DNA from: Leptospira ainlahdjerensis
GTDB taxonomy: Bacteria; Spirochaetota; Leptospiria; Leptospirales; Leptospiraceae
Direction: 5' to 3'
Length of the DNA stretch: 64,000 bases
Assembly (NCBI RefSeq): GCF_016919175.1
Contig: NZ_JAFFPU010000029.1
Coordinates: 62,001-126,000, forward strand
Shown here: positions 14,311 through 25,408 of the stretch, piece after piece
Layout of the letters: every line of letters begins with the position of its first letter
How positions within the stretch are numbered: position 1 is the first letter of the stretch
Translations under genes and position numbers: made by a program
The notes under the pieces: model-generated
The model's input: the letters and a program-made list of their open reading frames with translations, nothing else
What the model was told of the DNA's origin: nothing
Database searches by the model: none

Positions 14311-15006
14311 TTACTGCTCCGCGCAGAGAAGATTTAGCTTTTGGTTGCAGTTCCAACCGTCGATGGTAAAGGCACCGCCTGGCGTTTCGTTCGGATTGGT
14401 AGCAGTCGTATTTCCCGCTTGGCCGGACGGGGTTCCGTCGTTAGAGGACCAAGCGTTGCAATCCGAACTGGCTTCCCAAGGAAAGGTTCCCGGTCCGCCG
14501 TTCAATCCGTTCCAGAAAAACTTTTGTGCACCTGCGTCGATTCCATTTTGGAGAGTGTCTACGACGATCGAATTTGAATTCGTCGTAAATGTAATCGTAG
14601 TTCCGTCGCTTCTTCGATATTGTTTGTTCGGATACAGAACCCAGTCTTTTAAACCCGGACTTCCGTCGCCCGGAAATACCACTTCGCGAACGTTCATCGA
14701 TACAAGAACCGCTTTATAAGTTCCGTTGAGCCCGGCCGGCTTTGCGGCCGTACATTTCGAGTCGGCTCCTGCGATTCCTCCAAGATTTCCATCATAACCG
14801 AGACCGTTGTTGTTCGCAATGAAGGTTCTGCAAAACGCGGCGTCTTTACACGAAGTCGGAATGTTTGCACTTGCGTTCGCATTCGCGTTAACAAAAGAAT
14901 AAAGCAAAGCCAGAAGGCTTGTATTGTCATCCTTAGGCTCTTCACAGGAAAATAGTGTAATTGAGAACGAAATTACACAGAGGAAAGTAAAAATTTTCTG
15001 AAACAT
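14311..15006 (-). CDS. DUF1554 lipoprotein
   Basis: 231 residues. Signal peptide with lipobox ITLFSC (Cys near residue 21), then an Asn-Ala rich linker (NANANASAN) and a DUF1554 domain from about residue 55 to the end: CKDAAFCRTFIA, GGIAGADSKC, WNGLNGG, DCNAWSS and a C-terminal NCNQKLNLLCAEQ. Six or more cysteines suggest disulfides in an exported domain. The family is largely restricted to Leptospira and has no assigned function. The gene is flanked on both sides by near-identical 95-bp direct repeats and followed by a strong hairpin. Confidence 0.9.
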   Translation of the reverse strand: MFQKIFTFLCVISFSITLFSCEEPKDDNTSLLALLYSFVNANANASANIPTSCKDAAFCRTFIANNNGLGYDGNLGGIAGADSKCTAAKPAGLNGTYKAVLVSMNVREVVFPGDGSPGLKDWVLYPNKQYRRSDGTTITFTTNSNSIVVDTLQNGIDAGAQKFFWNGLNGGPGTFPWEASSDCNAWSSNDGTPSGQAGNTTATNPNETPGGAFTIDGWNCNQKLNLLCAEQ

Positions 15007-15234
15007 CGAAAGCTCCTTTGCTTGGTTGAAACGAATTGAAGTTCGGAACCGCGGGACTTTCTCCCGAGAAACGATTCCAATTCGTTCTTGATGACTTTCT
15101 CAACAAACGAGGCTTTCGTTTTAAGTTTCAGCTTGTAACATGAATCGTTTTTTAGATCTGGTTTCGAAAAGAATGAATCGATTTCAACTTGCCATCGAAA
15201 GAATGGATTCTAAGAAGAGTTTTTCCCAAAAACT

Positions 15235-15329
15235 CAAAGTGTGGGAACTCCCATAAAAATTGAACAACGAGAGTCTATTCTAAATTCTCCAAGCCGTTAC
15301 CGGAAAGAGAATCTGTGGGAACTCCTGCG
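15235..15329 (+). repeat. 95-bp repeat RepB, right copy
   Basis: Same orientation as the copy at 13994-14088 with about three substitutions, and identical length. It lies upstream of the DUF1554 gene and downstream of the first PAS-GGDEF gene. The remainder of 15007-15606 is AT-rich and shows nothing else I can name. Confidence 0.9.
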
Positions 15330-15606
15330 ATTTTTGATCCCAAGTTTCCCCAGTGCGGAAAAGATTTTTTTTTTAAGTTTAAGAGAAGCGTTGCATCTCT
15401 TGGTCGTGGGAGGATAGAAAGTGAATTCGATTGTACGGTTTTCGGAAATTTTTTCTAAAATAAAAAAAACAAATTTCCCCGAATCTGATCGATAAGAATC
15501 CGGAACGATTCCCCTTCGAATCCAAGTTTTGTTTTTTAGACCTTTCCTTTGAATTCTACGTTTGTTTTTTTAGACCGAGATCGGGTGCGGAATCAACAAG
15601 ATCGGT

Positions 15607-16530
15607 TTAGAGGCCGCCTATACTTCGAAAATGAGTAGAGCGGTTTCTACCCTTCGTTTTGGATTCATAAAGAGCGTTGTCTGCTTCGTTTATCAAATCG
15701 ATTGTCTTTTTACTTTCTTCCCGCGTTACCTGCATCGTGGCGATTCCGATGCTGATCGTAACGGGGATTCGATCCCAGGGAAAATTTCTTACCACTTGAA
15801 CCAAACGTTCCGCGACTTCTCGGGCAGTTTCCTCGTTCTGATCGGGAAGGGCTATGATAAATTCTTCTCCGCCGTACCGAGCTAAGACGTCTTCTCCTCC
15901 TAAGCTCTTTGATAAGAGCTGAGAAATCGTGGTCAAAACTTCATCACCGGCCGGATGACCGAAACAATCGTTGTAATTCTTAAAGTGATCCACGTCGATC
16001 ATCAGTAAGGAAAGAAATTTCCGTTTTCCTTCGGAAAAGGCGATCAGTTTGTTGAGATCTTCGTCAAAAGCTCTTCTATTTTTGAGATTTGTGAGCGGGT
16101 CCGTGGATGCTTGTTCAAAAAGACGATCGTTCGCTTCTTTGAGTTCCCGGGCTAGTTCTCCGATTTTTTTGTTCGACTCCACCAGCTCCGTGATATCTCT
16201 CCCGGTGATGTAGACAAGACCGGCTTCCAAATCCGGATAACCCGTCCAGGCAAAATATTTATAAGTTCCATCCGCGCATCGACAACGATTTTGAATCGAG
16301 GCTCTTGGAATCCCCGTATCTAGTTTGGCAAACTCCTGTATAGTTTCAACGTCGTCCGGGTGCAAAAGGTCGAAAGGGGTTTTTCCAAGGAGTATTTCGG
16401 GAGGCCAACCAAGAATTCTTTCAAAGGAGGGATTGACCGAAATGACGATTCCATCCAATCGTTGTATGGAAAAAAGGTCGAGTGAATACTGATAAAACTT
16501 TTCCAGATTGTATTCGTCTTTATAGTTCAA
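15607..16530 (-). CDS. PAS-GGDEF diguanylate cyclase (paralog 1)
   Basis: 307 residues, no membrane segment. A PAS sensor domain covers about residues 8-125 (NPSFERILGWPPE, GRDITELVE), a short coiled linker 125-145, and a GGDEF domain 145-305. The active-site loop reads RYGGEEF, consistent with a working cyclase making c-di-GMP from two GTP. The inhibitory RxxD site, five residues before GGEEF, is not kept (GGED instead), so product inhibition is probably lost. TTG start at 16530 is supported by AGGAG 10 bases upstream. Close paralog of the next gene. Confidence 0.9.
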   Translation of the reverse strand: MNYKDEYNLEKFYQYSLDLFSIQRLDGIVISVNPSFERILGWPPEILLGKTPFDLLHPDDVETIQEFAKLDTGIPRASIQNRCRCADGTYKYFAWTGYPDLEAGLVYITGRDITELVESNKKIGELARELKEANDRLFEQASTDPLTNLKNRRAFDEDLNKLIAFSEGKRKFLSLLMIDVDHFKNYNDCFGHPAGDEVLTTISQLLSKSLGGEDVLARYGGEEFIIALPDQNEETAREVAERLVQVVRNFPWDRIPVTISIGIATMQVTREESKKTIDLINEADNALYESKTKGRNRSTHFRSIGGL

Positions 16531-16653
16531 GAATGATTTCTCCTAACGTTGAATTTGAGAATCGGTTGAAAAATGAAAGTCCGCCTTTAAAAAAACGAAG
16601 TCCGTTCCGGCTGGATTGGATTCTCGAATTACCAAAAGGCTCTGACGGGATTT

Positions 16654-17586
16654 TCATTTCAGATCGGAAAAATGAGTCAAAGCGTCTCTTCCCCTCAGTT
16701 TGGATTCGTAGAGTGCACGATCCGCGTTCTCGATCATTCGGTTGAATAGATCCAGATTTTTTTCCACTGAAATCGAATCAAAAAAGAATGTAGTGATTCC
16801 GAGACTGACAGTGATCGGTCTTTTATCCCATTGGAATTTTCGGACCGCAGTCAGGAGACTTTCCGCGACTTCGATCGATTGCTCTCTCGACGTGTCGGGT
16901 AACGCGACTATGAATTCTTCTCCGCCAAATCGGGAAAGAATGTCGTTTTCACGAAACGTTTCCAAAAGAATCGAAGCCAATTGTACCAAAACCTGATCTC
17001 CGGCCGGATGTCCAAACTGATCGTTATAGGCTTTAAAATGATCCGCGTCCAACATCAGGACGGAAAGGCGTCCCTTTTCTTTTTGGAGTTTATGGATCAA
17101 ATAGTTCAGTTCTTCATTAAAGGCCCTTCTGTTTTTGAGTTTAGTGAGCGGGTCTGTCGAAGCCTGCTCGAACAAACGATCGTTCGCTTCTTTGAGTTCT
17201 TGCGCGAGTTGGCTGATTTTTTTGTTGGATTCTACGAGGTCGGTGATGTCCCTTCCCGATGTGTACAACAATCCGGCTTTTAAATCCGGAAAGGAAGACC
17301 ACTCAAAATGTTTATACTTTCCGTCCGCGCATCGATATCGATTTTGAAAGGAAATGGTCGGAATTCCCTCGTTCAATTTCGAAATTTCTTTGAGTGTGGA
17401 TTCAAGATCTTCGGGATGCAAAAGATCAAACGGATTTTTCCCGAGGAGATCCTGCTCTGTCCATCCGAGAATTCTTTCAAAGGAGGGATTTACTTGAAGG
17501 ACGGTACCGTCCAATCTTTGAATCGAGATCAGATCCAAAGAAAGTCTTACAAAGTTTTCAAGGTCGTATTCATTCTGAAAATTCAT
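16654..17586 (-). CDS. PAS-GGDEF diguanylate cyclase (paralog 2)
   Basis: 310 residues with the same layout as its neighbour: PAS domain about 8-125, linker, GGDEF domain about 145-308. The active loop is RFGGEEF, and here the RxxD inhibitory site is present (REND, five residues upstream), so this copy should be product-inhibited. Sequence similarity runs through the full length, including FEQASTDPLTKLKNRRAF, pointing to tandem gene duplication. 123 bases separate the two genes; both read leftwards and may share a promoter in the gap upstream of 17586. Confidence 0.9.
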   Translation of the reverse strand: MNFQNEYDLENFVRLSLDLISIQRLDGTVLQVNPSFERILGWTEQDLLGKNPFDLLHPEDLESTLKEISKLNEGIPTISFQNRYRCADGKYKHFEWSSFPDLKAGLLYTSGRDITDLVESNKKISQLAQELKEANDRLFEQASTDPLTKLKNRRAFNEELNYLIHKLQKEKGRLSVLMLDADHFKAYNDQFGHPAGDQVLVQLASILLETFRENDILSRFGGEEFIVALPDTSREQSIEVAESLLTAVRKFQWDKRPITVSLGITTFFFDSISVEKNLDLFNRMIENADRALYESKLRGRDALTHFSDLK

Positions 17587-18199
17587 TTTTATTTCTCTAC
17601 ACAGCTCATTCGGAATCTAAGATTTTTTCTCAGAATTTAAAAACGATTTCTCCTCGTAAGAAGCAGAGAGGAACAATTTTTTCCCCGCGTTCAAACAAAG
17701 TGAAACTTCAAAAATGTTCTTTCTATCTCGTTTCGAAGCCGTTAAGAAAGAATGATTTTCTTTCTTAGAAAGCATTTTTCGAAAAGAAAAATAGTTAGCT
17801 CGTCTCTCCTTTTGCTATTAGAAGTGACGTTTTTTGAATTCGTTTCTTAACGAAGTTCCTAAGGAAGAGTCCAAAGAAGCAACCTTTTTCTGCGAGAAGG
17901 TATATTCTAATTATAGAATACATTTCAATTAAAGAGTGAATTTTATAATTAGAATGGAATGTTGATTTTCCTTTCTAAGAAGAATTGAATTCTTTTTGTC
18001 CTTTGAAATCATCCGATAAATTGAACGCTCTTTTGAATTCGAAGAAATCGGCCGTTGAACGCGGAAACTTGGATGATTCGATCTAAAACCGAAGGTTTAC
18101 GGGAAGCGGCTTCGTTCTTTTGTGCTCGGAAAAATGTAGAATTCCAGGGTTCCCGTCCTTGACAGTGACGCTTTCTCTCCCAAGACTGGAGTGAAGTCC
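17587..18199. other. AT-rich intergenic region with 12-bp inverted repeat
   Basis: No gene is visible between the divergent PAS-GGDEF and mutL genes. ATTCTAATTATA (17904-17915) and TATAATTAGAAT (17944-17955) form a perfect 12-bp inverted repeat with a 28-base spacer. Promoters for both directions should lie here. Confidence 0.5.
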
Positions 18200-19990
18200 A
18201 TGGGAAAAATCAGGGAACTCAGCCCCGAACTCATCAATCAAATCGCAGCGGGCGAAGTTATCGAATCGGCACATTCCGTTGTTAAAGAACTTATGGAAAA
18301 TTCCATGGATGCGGGCGCTACTCAAGTCGACATCGAATCCAAGGACGGCGGACTTTCTCTTTTAAGAATCACAGACAACGGTTTCGGAATCGATCCCGAG
18401 GATTTAGAACCGGCTCTGAAAAGACACGCGACGAGTAAAATCAGAGACTACGGAGATCTGGAGAACGTTTTGAGTTACGGCTTTCGTGGGGAAGCGCTGG
18501 CTTCGATCGCTTCGGTCTCCCGCCTAACGTTGGAAAGCGGGACCAAGGATCAAAAGACCGCTTGGAAAATTCAGTCGATCGGCGGTAAAATTTCAGAGAA
18601 GGAAGAAATTCCCGGCTTTACGGGAACTAAAATTCTCGTGGAAGAATTGTTTTTCAATACTCCGGTCCGTAGAAAATTCTTAAAATCGATTCGTTCCGAA
18701 GATAAAAAAATTCGAGACCGTGTTACGACTCAAGCTTTGGCGAGAGAGGACATTCGTTTTCGTTTGTTCCAAGACGGAAAGGAAGTCTATGTGCTTCCGG
18801 CGAGGGAAAATAAAAAGGATCGAATCATCGACCTTTTTGGTGAAAACTTCCGAGATCATCTTTTGGAAGTGAGTTTAGATCGCGGCGGAATCAAGGCCTT
18901 CGGTTATATCAGCGATCCCGATTTTTATAAGTCCAATCGAACCGGTCAGTTTATCTTTATCAACGGGCGTCCTATCGAAATCAAATATAGTTCCGTGCTC
19001 TTAAAAAAAGCCTATGACGAACTCCTTCCTCCGAACGGACATCCGTATTGTTTTTTATTTTTTGAAATCGATCCTTCTCGAGTCGACGTCAACGTTCATC
19101 CCGCTAAAAAAGAAATTCGTTTTTTAGACGAAGAAGGATTCAACGGATTTTTTTTGACTCTCATTCAAAAGGAACTTCGTTCGAGCACTCCGGTCAGTTT
19201 TTTAGAACTCAAGAAACGTCTCTTAAGGCCTGCGCCCGAATCCTTTAAAAGCAGTTCTTTGTATCAGGCGCATTCTCCTGCCGGATACGGACAAAGTCCT
19301 CTTTTGAGCCGAGATATGTTTGCGGACGTTCCTCGTCAGGAAGGTTTTGATCTGGATCGGATGGGGCCGGGGGCCTCTTTGAACGCTCTGACGGATAACG
19401 TTGTAAAACATTCTTCTTTTATTCCTAAAAAACATTTCGGCGTTTTGTTTGAGACTTTTATTCTCGCGGAAGCGGAAGACGGTTTTTATATCATCGATCA
19501 ACATACTGCACACGAACGGATTCGTTACGAAGAAGTTTTGAGAAAACTCGAAAAGAAGAATTACGGGATTCAACCGCTTTTGACTCCGATTCGAATCGAT
19601 GTCTCCAAACAAGAACAAGAAGACATTTTAAATCGAAGAAAGGAATATGAGGAAGTTGGAATATTCTTGGACGCTTTAGGAGAGGATAGCGTCGTGTTAA
19701 GGGAAATTCCCGCTTATATGGAGCCGGGCCAGGAGAAAGAAATCATTCTCGATTTTTTAAACCGAACCGAAGGAAAAGAATCCAGCGAACCCGAGTTATA
19801 CGATCTTATGGCGAAATGTGTGGCTTGCCGGTCCGCGATCAAAAAGGGGGATCATCTTTCCGATCCGATCCTCGCTGAAATTTTAAATCGATTGAGTTAT
19901 TGTGAAAATCCTTCCCGTTGTCCGCACGGAAGACCTACCTTAGTGAAGTTGAGCAGAGATGACCTCGAAAGAATGTTCCACAGAAAATGA
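18200..19990 (+). CDS. mutL: DNA mismatch repair protein MutL (endonuclease type)
   Basis: 596 residues from the ATG at 18200 (a GTG at 18191 is in frame). The N-terminal GHKL ATPase shows [22 protein letters not shown] and [16 protein letters not shown]. The C-terminal dimerisation domain carries the metal-dependent nicking motif [13 protein letters not shown] near residue 433, plus [12 protein letters not shown] and CPHGRP motifs. The protein is therefore predicted to nick DNA itself, as in organisms lacking MutH. The 3' end overlaps the next gene by 32 bases. Confidence 0.95.
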   Translation: MGKIRELSPELINQIAAGEVIESAHSVVKELMENSMDAGATQVDIESKDGGLSLLRITDNGFGIDPEDLEPALKRHATSKIRDYGDLENVLSYGFRGEALASIASVSRLTLESGTKDQKTAWKIQSIGGKISEKEEIPGFTGTKILVEELFFNTPVRRKFLKSIRSEDKKIRDRVTTQALAREDIRFRLFQDGKEVYVLPARENKKDRIIDLFGENFRDHLLEVSLDRGGIKAFGYISDPDFYKSNRTGQFIFINGRPIEIKYSSVLLKKAYDELLPPNGHPYCFLFFEIDPSRVDVNVHPAKKEIRFLDEEGFNGFFLTLIQKELRSSTPVSFLELKKRLLRPAPESFKSSSLYQAHSPAGYGQSPLLSRDMFADVPRQEGFDLDRMGPGASLNALTDNVVKHSSFIPKKHFGVLFETFILAEAEDGFYIIDQHTAHERIRYEEVLRKLEKKNYGIQPLLTPIRIDVSKQEQEDILNRRKEYEEVGIFLDALGEDSVVLREIPAYMEPGQEKEIILDFLNRTEGKESSEPELYDLMAKCVACRSAIKKGDHLSDPILAEILNRLSYCENPSRCPHGRPTLVKLSRDDLERMFHRK

Positions 19991-20579
19991 AGAAGTTCCG
20001 GATAAAGAACCGGATCGAGTCGTTCGCAAATTATTCCGCCAAACGTTAGTCGGAATCGTGATTCTCGTTTTGGGAGTTGTGTTCCTCGCGAGAGTTTTCC
20101 CCGAACCGGTCCTTGCGGTTTCGCAGAAGTTTATCGAAATCACGGGTGTTTTCGGAGTTGGGATCGGAATTCTTCTCGCGGATTCTTTGCACGTTTTTAT
20201 TCCACCCGACGTTTTTTTGATGATCGCGGTCGCCGGAAAATTGAATTCCGTTCTTGTCATCGTTTCGGCTTCGATCGGAAGTCTGATCGGAGGAACGATC
20301 TCGTATTTAACCGGAAGAATTCTTCTGCCTAAAATCGAAGGTGTTGCGAGTTTTGTAAAAAAACACGAACAAAAACTCGAACACTACCTGCATCGTTACG
20401 GATTTTGGGCAGTGGTTTTGGCGGCTCTGACCCCGCTCCCGTATTCTTGGGTTTCTCTCGCGGCGGGGGCGATGAAAATGAGATATGTTCTCTTTTTTCA
20501 GGGTTGTCTTTTTAGAATTCCTCGGTTTATAGTATTCTATTATCTGATCCAATTCGGTTGGGTCGGAGGCGGAATGTAA
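19959..20579 (+). CDS. DedA/VTT-domain membrane protein
   Basis: 206 residues. A charged N-terminus is followed by a hydrophobic segment (about 29-48), a re-entrant-like region with [14 protein letters not shown], then [14 protein letters not shown] and [24 protein letters not shown], the conserved blocks of the VTT/DedA family. Members act in lipid transport or flippase-related envelope homeostasis. The gene starts inside the 3' end of mutL, a 32-base overlap in a different frame, suggesting translational coupling but no evident functional link. Confidence 0.8.
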   Translation: MTSKECSTENEEVPDKEPDRVVRKLFRQTLVGIVILVLGVVFLARVFPEPVLAVSQKFIEITGVFGVGIGILLADSLHVFIPPDVFLMIAVAGKLNSVLVIVSASIGSLIGGTISYLTGRILLPKIEGVASFVKKHEQKLEHYLHRYGFWAVVLAALTPLPYSWVSLAAGAMKMRYVLFFQGCLFRIPRFIVFYYLIQFGWVGGGM

Positions 20580-20617
20580 ACCTTCTGCTCTTTGCAGCAG
20601 TCTTATGATAAGAAGAA

Positions 20618-20865
20618 TTGATTGCAATTAAGGTCGAATTTTTGGAAACCAACCAGCCTAATTTATTTCCTAAAACAAGAGAAGAGGTCATCCGAGAGAA
20701 CTTGGATCTATTCGATCTTCCGATTCGAATTTCTGCGTTGATCGAAAACATTCTCCAAGGAAACATCCGAGAACAATCTCTGGTTTGTTGTCACAGCGCC
20801 TGCGACGTCTGCAACGCGACGATTAGAACTTGTCTTCGTAAGATTCGAAACGAATTGGAATCCAC

Positions 20866-20869
<4 letters not shown>
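20618..20869 (+). CDS. small Cys-cluster protein, unknown
   Basis: 83 residues, TTG start (another in-frame TTG lies at 20642 with AAGG upstream). Near the C-terminus it has [16 protein letters not shown]: five Cys and one His in 16 residues, which could bind a metal or an Fe-S cluster. No family recognised. Its stop overlaps the rarA start in TTGA, a 4-base overlap typical of coupled translation, so it is very likely a real gene in the mutL-rarA row. Confidence 0.65.
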
Positions 20870-22137
<1,268 letters not shown>

Positions 22138-22308
22138 TTATTTGTCGTAGAGTTCGGGGCGAATTCTAAACTGTTTGCTTGTAGTTTCTAAAAAATTGTT
22201 TTTGGTTTCTTTTTCGTTTTTCTGAGTTTGAAATTCAGCATTCCAATGTTTGGAACTTCTTTTGATCGGCGAGTTCGCTTGTTTTTGTTTTGCTTCTGAA
22301 TTGAACAT
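22138..22308 (-). CDS. 56-aa small basic protein, unknown
   Basis: A short frame starting at ATG 22308 with a strong ribosome binding site, AAAGGAGG 4 bases upstream, and ending TAA exactly next to the rarA stop. The peptide is hydrophilic, Lys/Asn/Gln-rich, with no signal or membrane segment; it begins MFNSEAKQKQ and ends RIRPELYDK. Little can be said about function. The ribosome binding site and the exact packing against rarA are the reasons for calling it. Confidence 0.6.
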   Translation of the reverse strand: MFNSEAKQKQANSPIKRSSKHWNAEFQTQKNEKETKNNFLETTSKQFRIRPELYDK

Positions 22309-22634
22309 GTTTCCTCCTTTCGAAGATAAGACCTTTTAGGTTTAGTATTCGTTTCGTGTAGTTTTAGAAAATTCTAAACCCTTTTTTTAAAGGGAGAATT
22401 GCGTTTCGGTTACAAATTCGTTGTGTTCTTTGGCGCGGAGCCGTATCTTGAGATTTTTTCATTCTTTGTTTCAAAAGTTGAGGCTAAGATTGTTCAAAAC
22501 GGAGTTCTCATGCGGTCTCGTTTTGAATCTCTGATCTTCCGCATTCTTATTTCTGAATTCTTCCGGAACTTGTTTTATCTCCACTCGCTCATTGAGAAGC
22601 GATTCGGTTCCCGACTGAAGCGGGTGAGGATTTT

Positions 22635-22795
22635 TGTCGGAGTTCCAACGAAAGAGACGAGGAGCTTTGTGCTTGCAAAAAGTGTAATTCTGTGATAGAG
22701 GAAAGTCTTCCGGAATTTTCCGCCACCCACCCCTCCACCCGAGATTTGGGCGGGGCGCGCGACCTTCACGAAAAGATTGTCGGAGTTACGACAGA
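22635..22795 (+). repeat. intergenic element RepA copy 4
   Basis: From TGTCGGAGTTCCAAC to GTCGGAGTTACGACAG with the standard TTCTGTGATAGAGGAAA box and G/C-rich hairpin. Slightly longer than the others. Lies just downstream of hisC (minus strand); the remainder of 22309-22826 shows no gene. Confidence 0.85.
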
Positions 22796-22826
22796 TCTCT
22801 CCAAGTATTCAAAAATTATGAAATTC

Positions 22827-23933
22827 TTATATAAATTCCTCTTTGAGAGCTTCGATGACTCTCTCGTTTTGTTCAGGTCTTCCGATCGTGATTCGAAGTG
22901 CATTGAGTTCGTAACTTTTTAAATCTCTTAGAATCAATCCTTTTCTCAAAAGAGATTGGGTGATTTCTGTAGAGGATTTTCCGTTTTTTCTTGCAAATAA
23001 TGTGATGAAGTTTGCAAAAGAATCTATAAATTCTATACTCTGCTCTTTTGCAAAATCCTCGTACCGTTTCATTTCTTCCAGATTGATTCGGAGATAATTT
23101 TCGACGTGATCTTCGTTTTTCAGGGCTTCGGTTGCCGCGAGCGCGGAAAGATTTGCGACGCTAAACGGTGGACGCATCTTGTAGATATTTTGGATCAACT
23201 CGGCGTTCCCGATTCCGTATCCGATTCTCATTCCTCCTAGTCCGTAAACTTTGGAAAAGGTGCCCGTATAAAAAACGTTCGGAAAAAGATCCGTAACTTC
23301 CTTTGCGGGAATGAATTTTTCAGGATCTTTCCGTTCCCCGAATTCCATATAAGCCGCATCGATGACGACTAACGTATCAGGGGATAGTTGTTTTAAGAAT
23401 TCATAAACTTCCGATTTGGAAAGCGCATCTCCGACCGGATTGGACGGAGTGCATAAAAACAAAATTTTAGGTTTTACAACCCTCGCTAAATCTAAGAATG
23501 CATTTAAGTCGTGCGGAACGGATTCGGTCGAGTGGATCTTTGCTCCGCACTGGAGCGCGTAGATCCTATACATCGCAAACGTGATCCGATTTATGAGAAT
23601 CGAATCTCCCGGCGCTAAAACACATCTGCACGCAAAATCCAAAACCTGATCGCTTCCGTTTCCGGGAATGATCCTTTCGGGAGAAACTTCGAATTTTTTT
23701 GCGAGCGCGTTTTTTAAATCCAGGTAAGAATCGTCCGGATACTGGGACATTTTTGGCGCGAAGTTTCGAACCGCTTCGATGACGGTTGGAGAACAACCGA
23801 ACGGGTTTTCATTCGATCCTAGTTTGATCACCTTTTCGGGGTCGATCCCGAATTCGCGAACCACGAGTTCTATCGGCTTTCCCGCTTCGTAACTTTTGAG
23901 AGAATTGAGTATCGGTTGAAACTGGACCATCAT
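22827..23933 (-). CDS. hisC: histidinol-phosphate aminotransferase
   Basis: 368 residues. PLP enzyme of histidine synthesis (imidazole-acetol phosphate to histidinol phosphate). Motifs: [11 protein letters not shown] at 39-49, NGSDQVLD at 92-99, CTPSNPVGD at 161-169, and PLP lysine K228 in [16 protein letters not shown]. No other his genes are adjacent. The start could be either Met of the initial Met-Met pair. An aromatic-aminotransferase role is possible in this family but the motif set is standard HisC. Confidence 0.9.
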   Translation of the reverse strand: MMVQFQPILNSLKSYEAGKPIELVVREFGIDPEKVIKLGSNENPFGCSPTVIEAVRNFAPKMSQYPDDSYLDLKNALAKKFEVSPERIIPGNGSDQVLDFACRCVLAPGDSILINRITFAMYRIYALQCGAKIHSTESVPHDLNAFLDLARVVKPKILFLCTPSNPVGDALSKSEVYEFLKQLSPDTLVVIDAAYMEFGERKDPEKFIPAKEVTDLFPNVFYTGTFSKVYGLGGMRIGYGIGNAELIQNIYKMRPPFSVANLSALAATEALKNEDHVENYLRINLEEMKRYEDFAKEQSIEFIDSFANFITLFARKNGKSSTEITQSLLRKGLILRDLKSYELNALRITIGRPEQNERVIEALKEEFI

Positions 23934-24082
23934 CTCCCATACTTCTGAGTCCGAAAAAATTTGGGAATCGATTTAAGAACATTTTTCCAGGGCTTTCGAA
24001 AAAAGATTTTGTCTCGTTGGGTTTTTTAAATTTCTTCCCTCTAATCCTTACAGGTTCGCCGAATAAAAAATCTGGAAAAGAA

Positions 24083-24253
24083 ATGAAAGATACGCAGTTA
24101 GAACAAGAACTCCTGGAAGCGAAAATGCCGACCTCCTACGACCTAAAAAACGGCGAAGCTCTGCTTCAAGATATTCTAAGATCCTTTGAAAGTTTTGATC
24201 GTGCGTTAGGAAACACCGTAAAAGAGCTTTTTCCTCTGGACGAAATTAAGTAG
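24083..24253 (+). CDS. 56-aa hypothetical protein
   Basis: From the ATG at 24083, with GGAAAAG just upstream, a 56-residue acidic helical protein (MKDTQLEQELLEAKMP...). An upstream TTG at 24017 would add a hydrophobic leader but has no ribosome binding site. No family recognised. It is divergent from hisC, and its last 8 bases overlap the end of the convergent M48 protease gene. Confidence 0.5.
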   Translation: MKDTQLEQELLEAKMPTSYDLKNGEALLQDILRSFESFDRALGNTVKELFPLDEIK

Positions 24254-25403
24254 ATTCGGAGCAACTTTCCCGAATCTTTTTCCAGTTTTGTAATTGGATT
24301 CCTTTTGTTTTCGTTTTTATTCGTTTTGAAAAATCCTTCGCCTTTTGAATCCGGGCTTGATTGTCGGGATGTGTGCTAAACCAATCTAAAATTTTCTCCG
24401 GGTCCCATTTTTTCCCTTCCTCATCGGAATGTTTTTGATTCTTATTTTTTTTGTCCGATCTGATTTTCGTTTCTTCTCTTTCAAAAAAATCGATAAAACC
24501 CTGTACTCCCACTTCCGACTTTTTAAGAGTTTCAAACGCGTTCTCGTCGGCTTCTTCTTCGAATTCTCTCGAGTATCTTAGAATCGTGAGCGTATTGATG
24601 ATTTCGGTGATCGTTTCCAAGGAGCCGATATCTTCAAAGCCGAGCCCGATCGCGAGTTTGATGACGATCGAAATTCCCAAAAGACGAATGACTTGTCTGA
24701 TCCCGTGTCTTTGTTCTATGTGAGAAATTTCATGGGCGAGGATCGCCGCGATTTCCTCCGGGGTTTCGGATTCTCGGATCAGGCCGGAAAGAATATAAAT
24801 TTTCCCTCCCGGAAGAGCAAATGCGTTTATATCATCACTTCTTAATATTCGAATTTCATACCGGTCTTTTCTTTTATTCGGAAGAATTGTTCTATAAATT
24901 TTTTCCACGCCGTATTTGAGTTTTCGGTTTTTACATTCGGAATAGCCGGCTTCGAATCGTTCGCCAATCAGATTTCCCAGAGATTTGTCCGCAGATTCCG
25001 GAACAAAGATATAAAGTCGATCGAGTTTTGTAAAAAGAAGCAGAACGATCCCGAACGCGAGAATACCCGCTATCAAAATCTGATACAAATTCGGAAGTTG
25101 TAGGAATCTAGAAATCAAACCGCCGGGACCGTCACCGAACGTCCTACTTCTGTTCTTTTTGATCCGTGCGGCTTTATCTTCGGATTCGAACGTTAGAATC
25201 AGATCGGATCCGTCTTCGTTCGGATTTTTTAGTTCCAGTCGGTATTCGTTTCCCAGCTTCTCAAGGGATTGAATTTGTGTATAAGAAAAATGGAATGTCT
25301 TTGGAGTTGAATCGCCGGATTCAAAAATCAAACCGGTTTCTTCGGAAGTTAGATCCCCAGAAACCGGAATCGCGGATTTTCCGTCGTAATAAAAATCCGG
25401 CAT
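24246..25403 (-). CDS. M48-family membrane metalloprotease
   Basis: 385 residues. A soluble N-terminal region of about 100 residues is followed by one membrane segment near 105-127 and a peptidase M48 domain: HEISH at 224-228 supplies two zinc ligands and the general base, and SREFEEEADENAF near 280 supplies the third ligand in the usual ExxxD context. DDINAFALPGGKIYI before HEISH is typical of the M48 (HtpX/Oma1/BepA) family. It follows the DUF898 gene by 5 bases, forming a two-gene operon; this pairing is familiar from other proteobacterial and spirochaetal genomes. Confidence 0.9.
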   Translation of the reverse strand: MPDFYYDGKSAIPVSGDLTSEETGLIFESGDSTPKTFHFSYTQIQSLEKLGNEYRLELKNPNEDGSDLILTFESEDKAARIKKNRSRTFGDGPGGLISRFLQLPNLYQILIAGILAFGIVLLLFTKLDRLYIFVPESADKSLGNLIGERFEAGYSECKNRKLKYGVEKIYRTILPNKRKDRYEIRILRSDDINAFALPGGKIYILSGLIRESETPEEIAAILAHEISHIEQRHGIRQVIRLLGISIVIKLAIGLGFEDIGSLETITEIINTLTILRYSREFEEEADENAFETLKKSEVGVQGFIDFFEREETKIRSDKKNKNQKHSDEEGKKWDPEKILDWFSTHPDNQARIQKAKDFSKRIKTKTKGIQLQNWKKIRESCSEST

Positions 25404-25408
25404 CCTTT

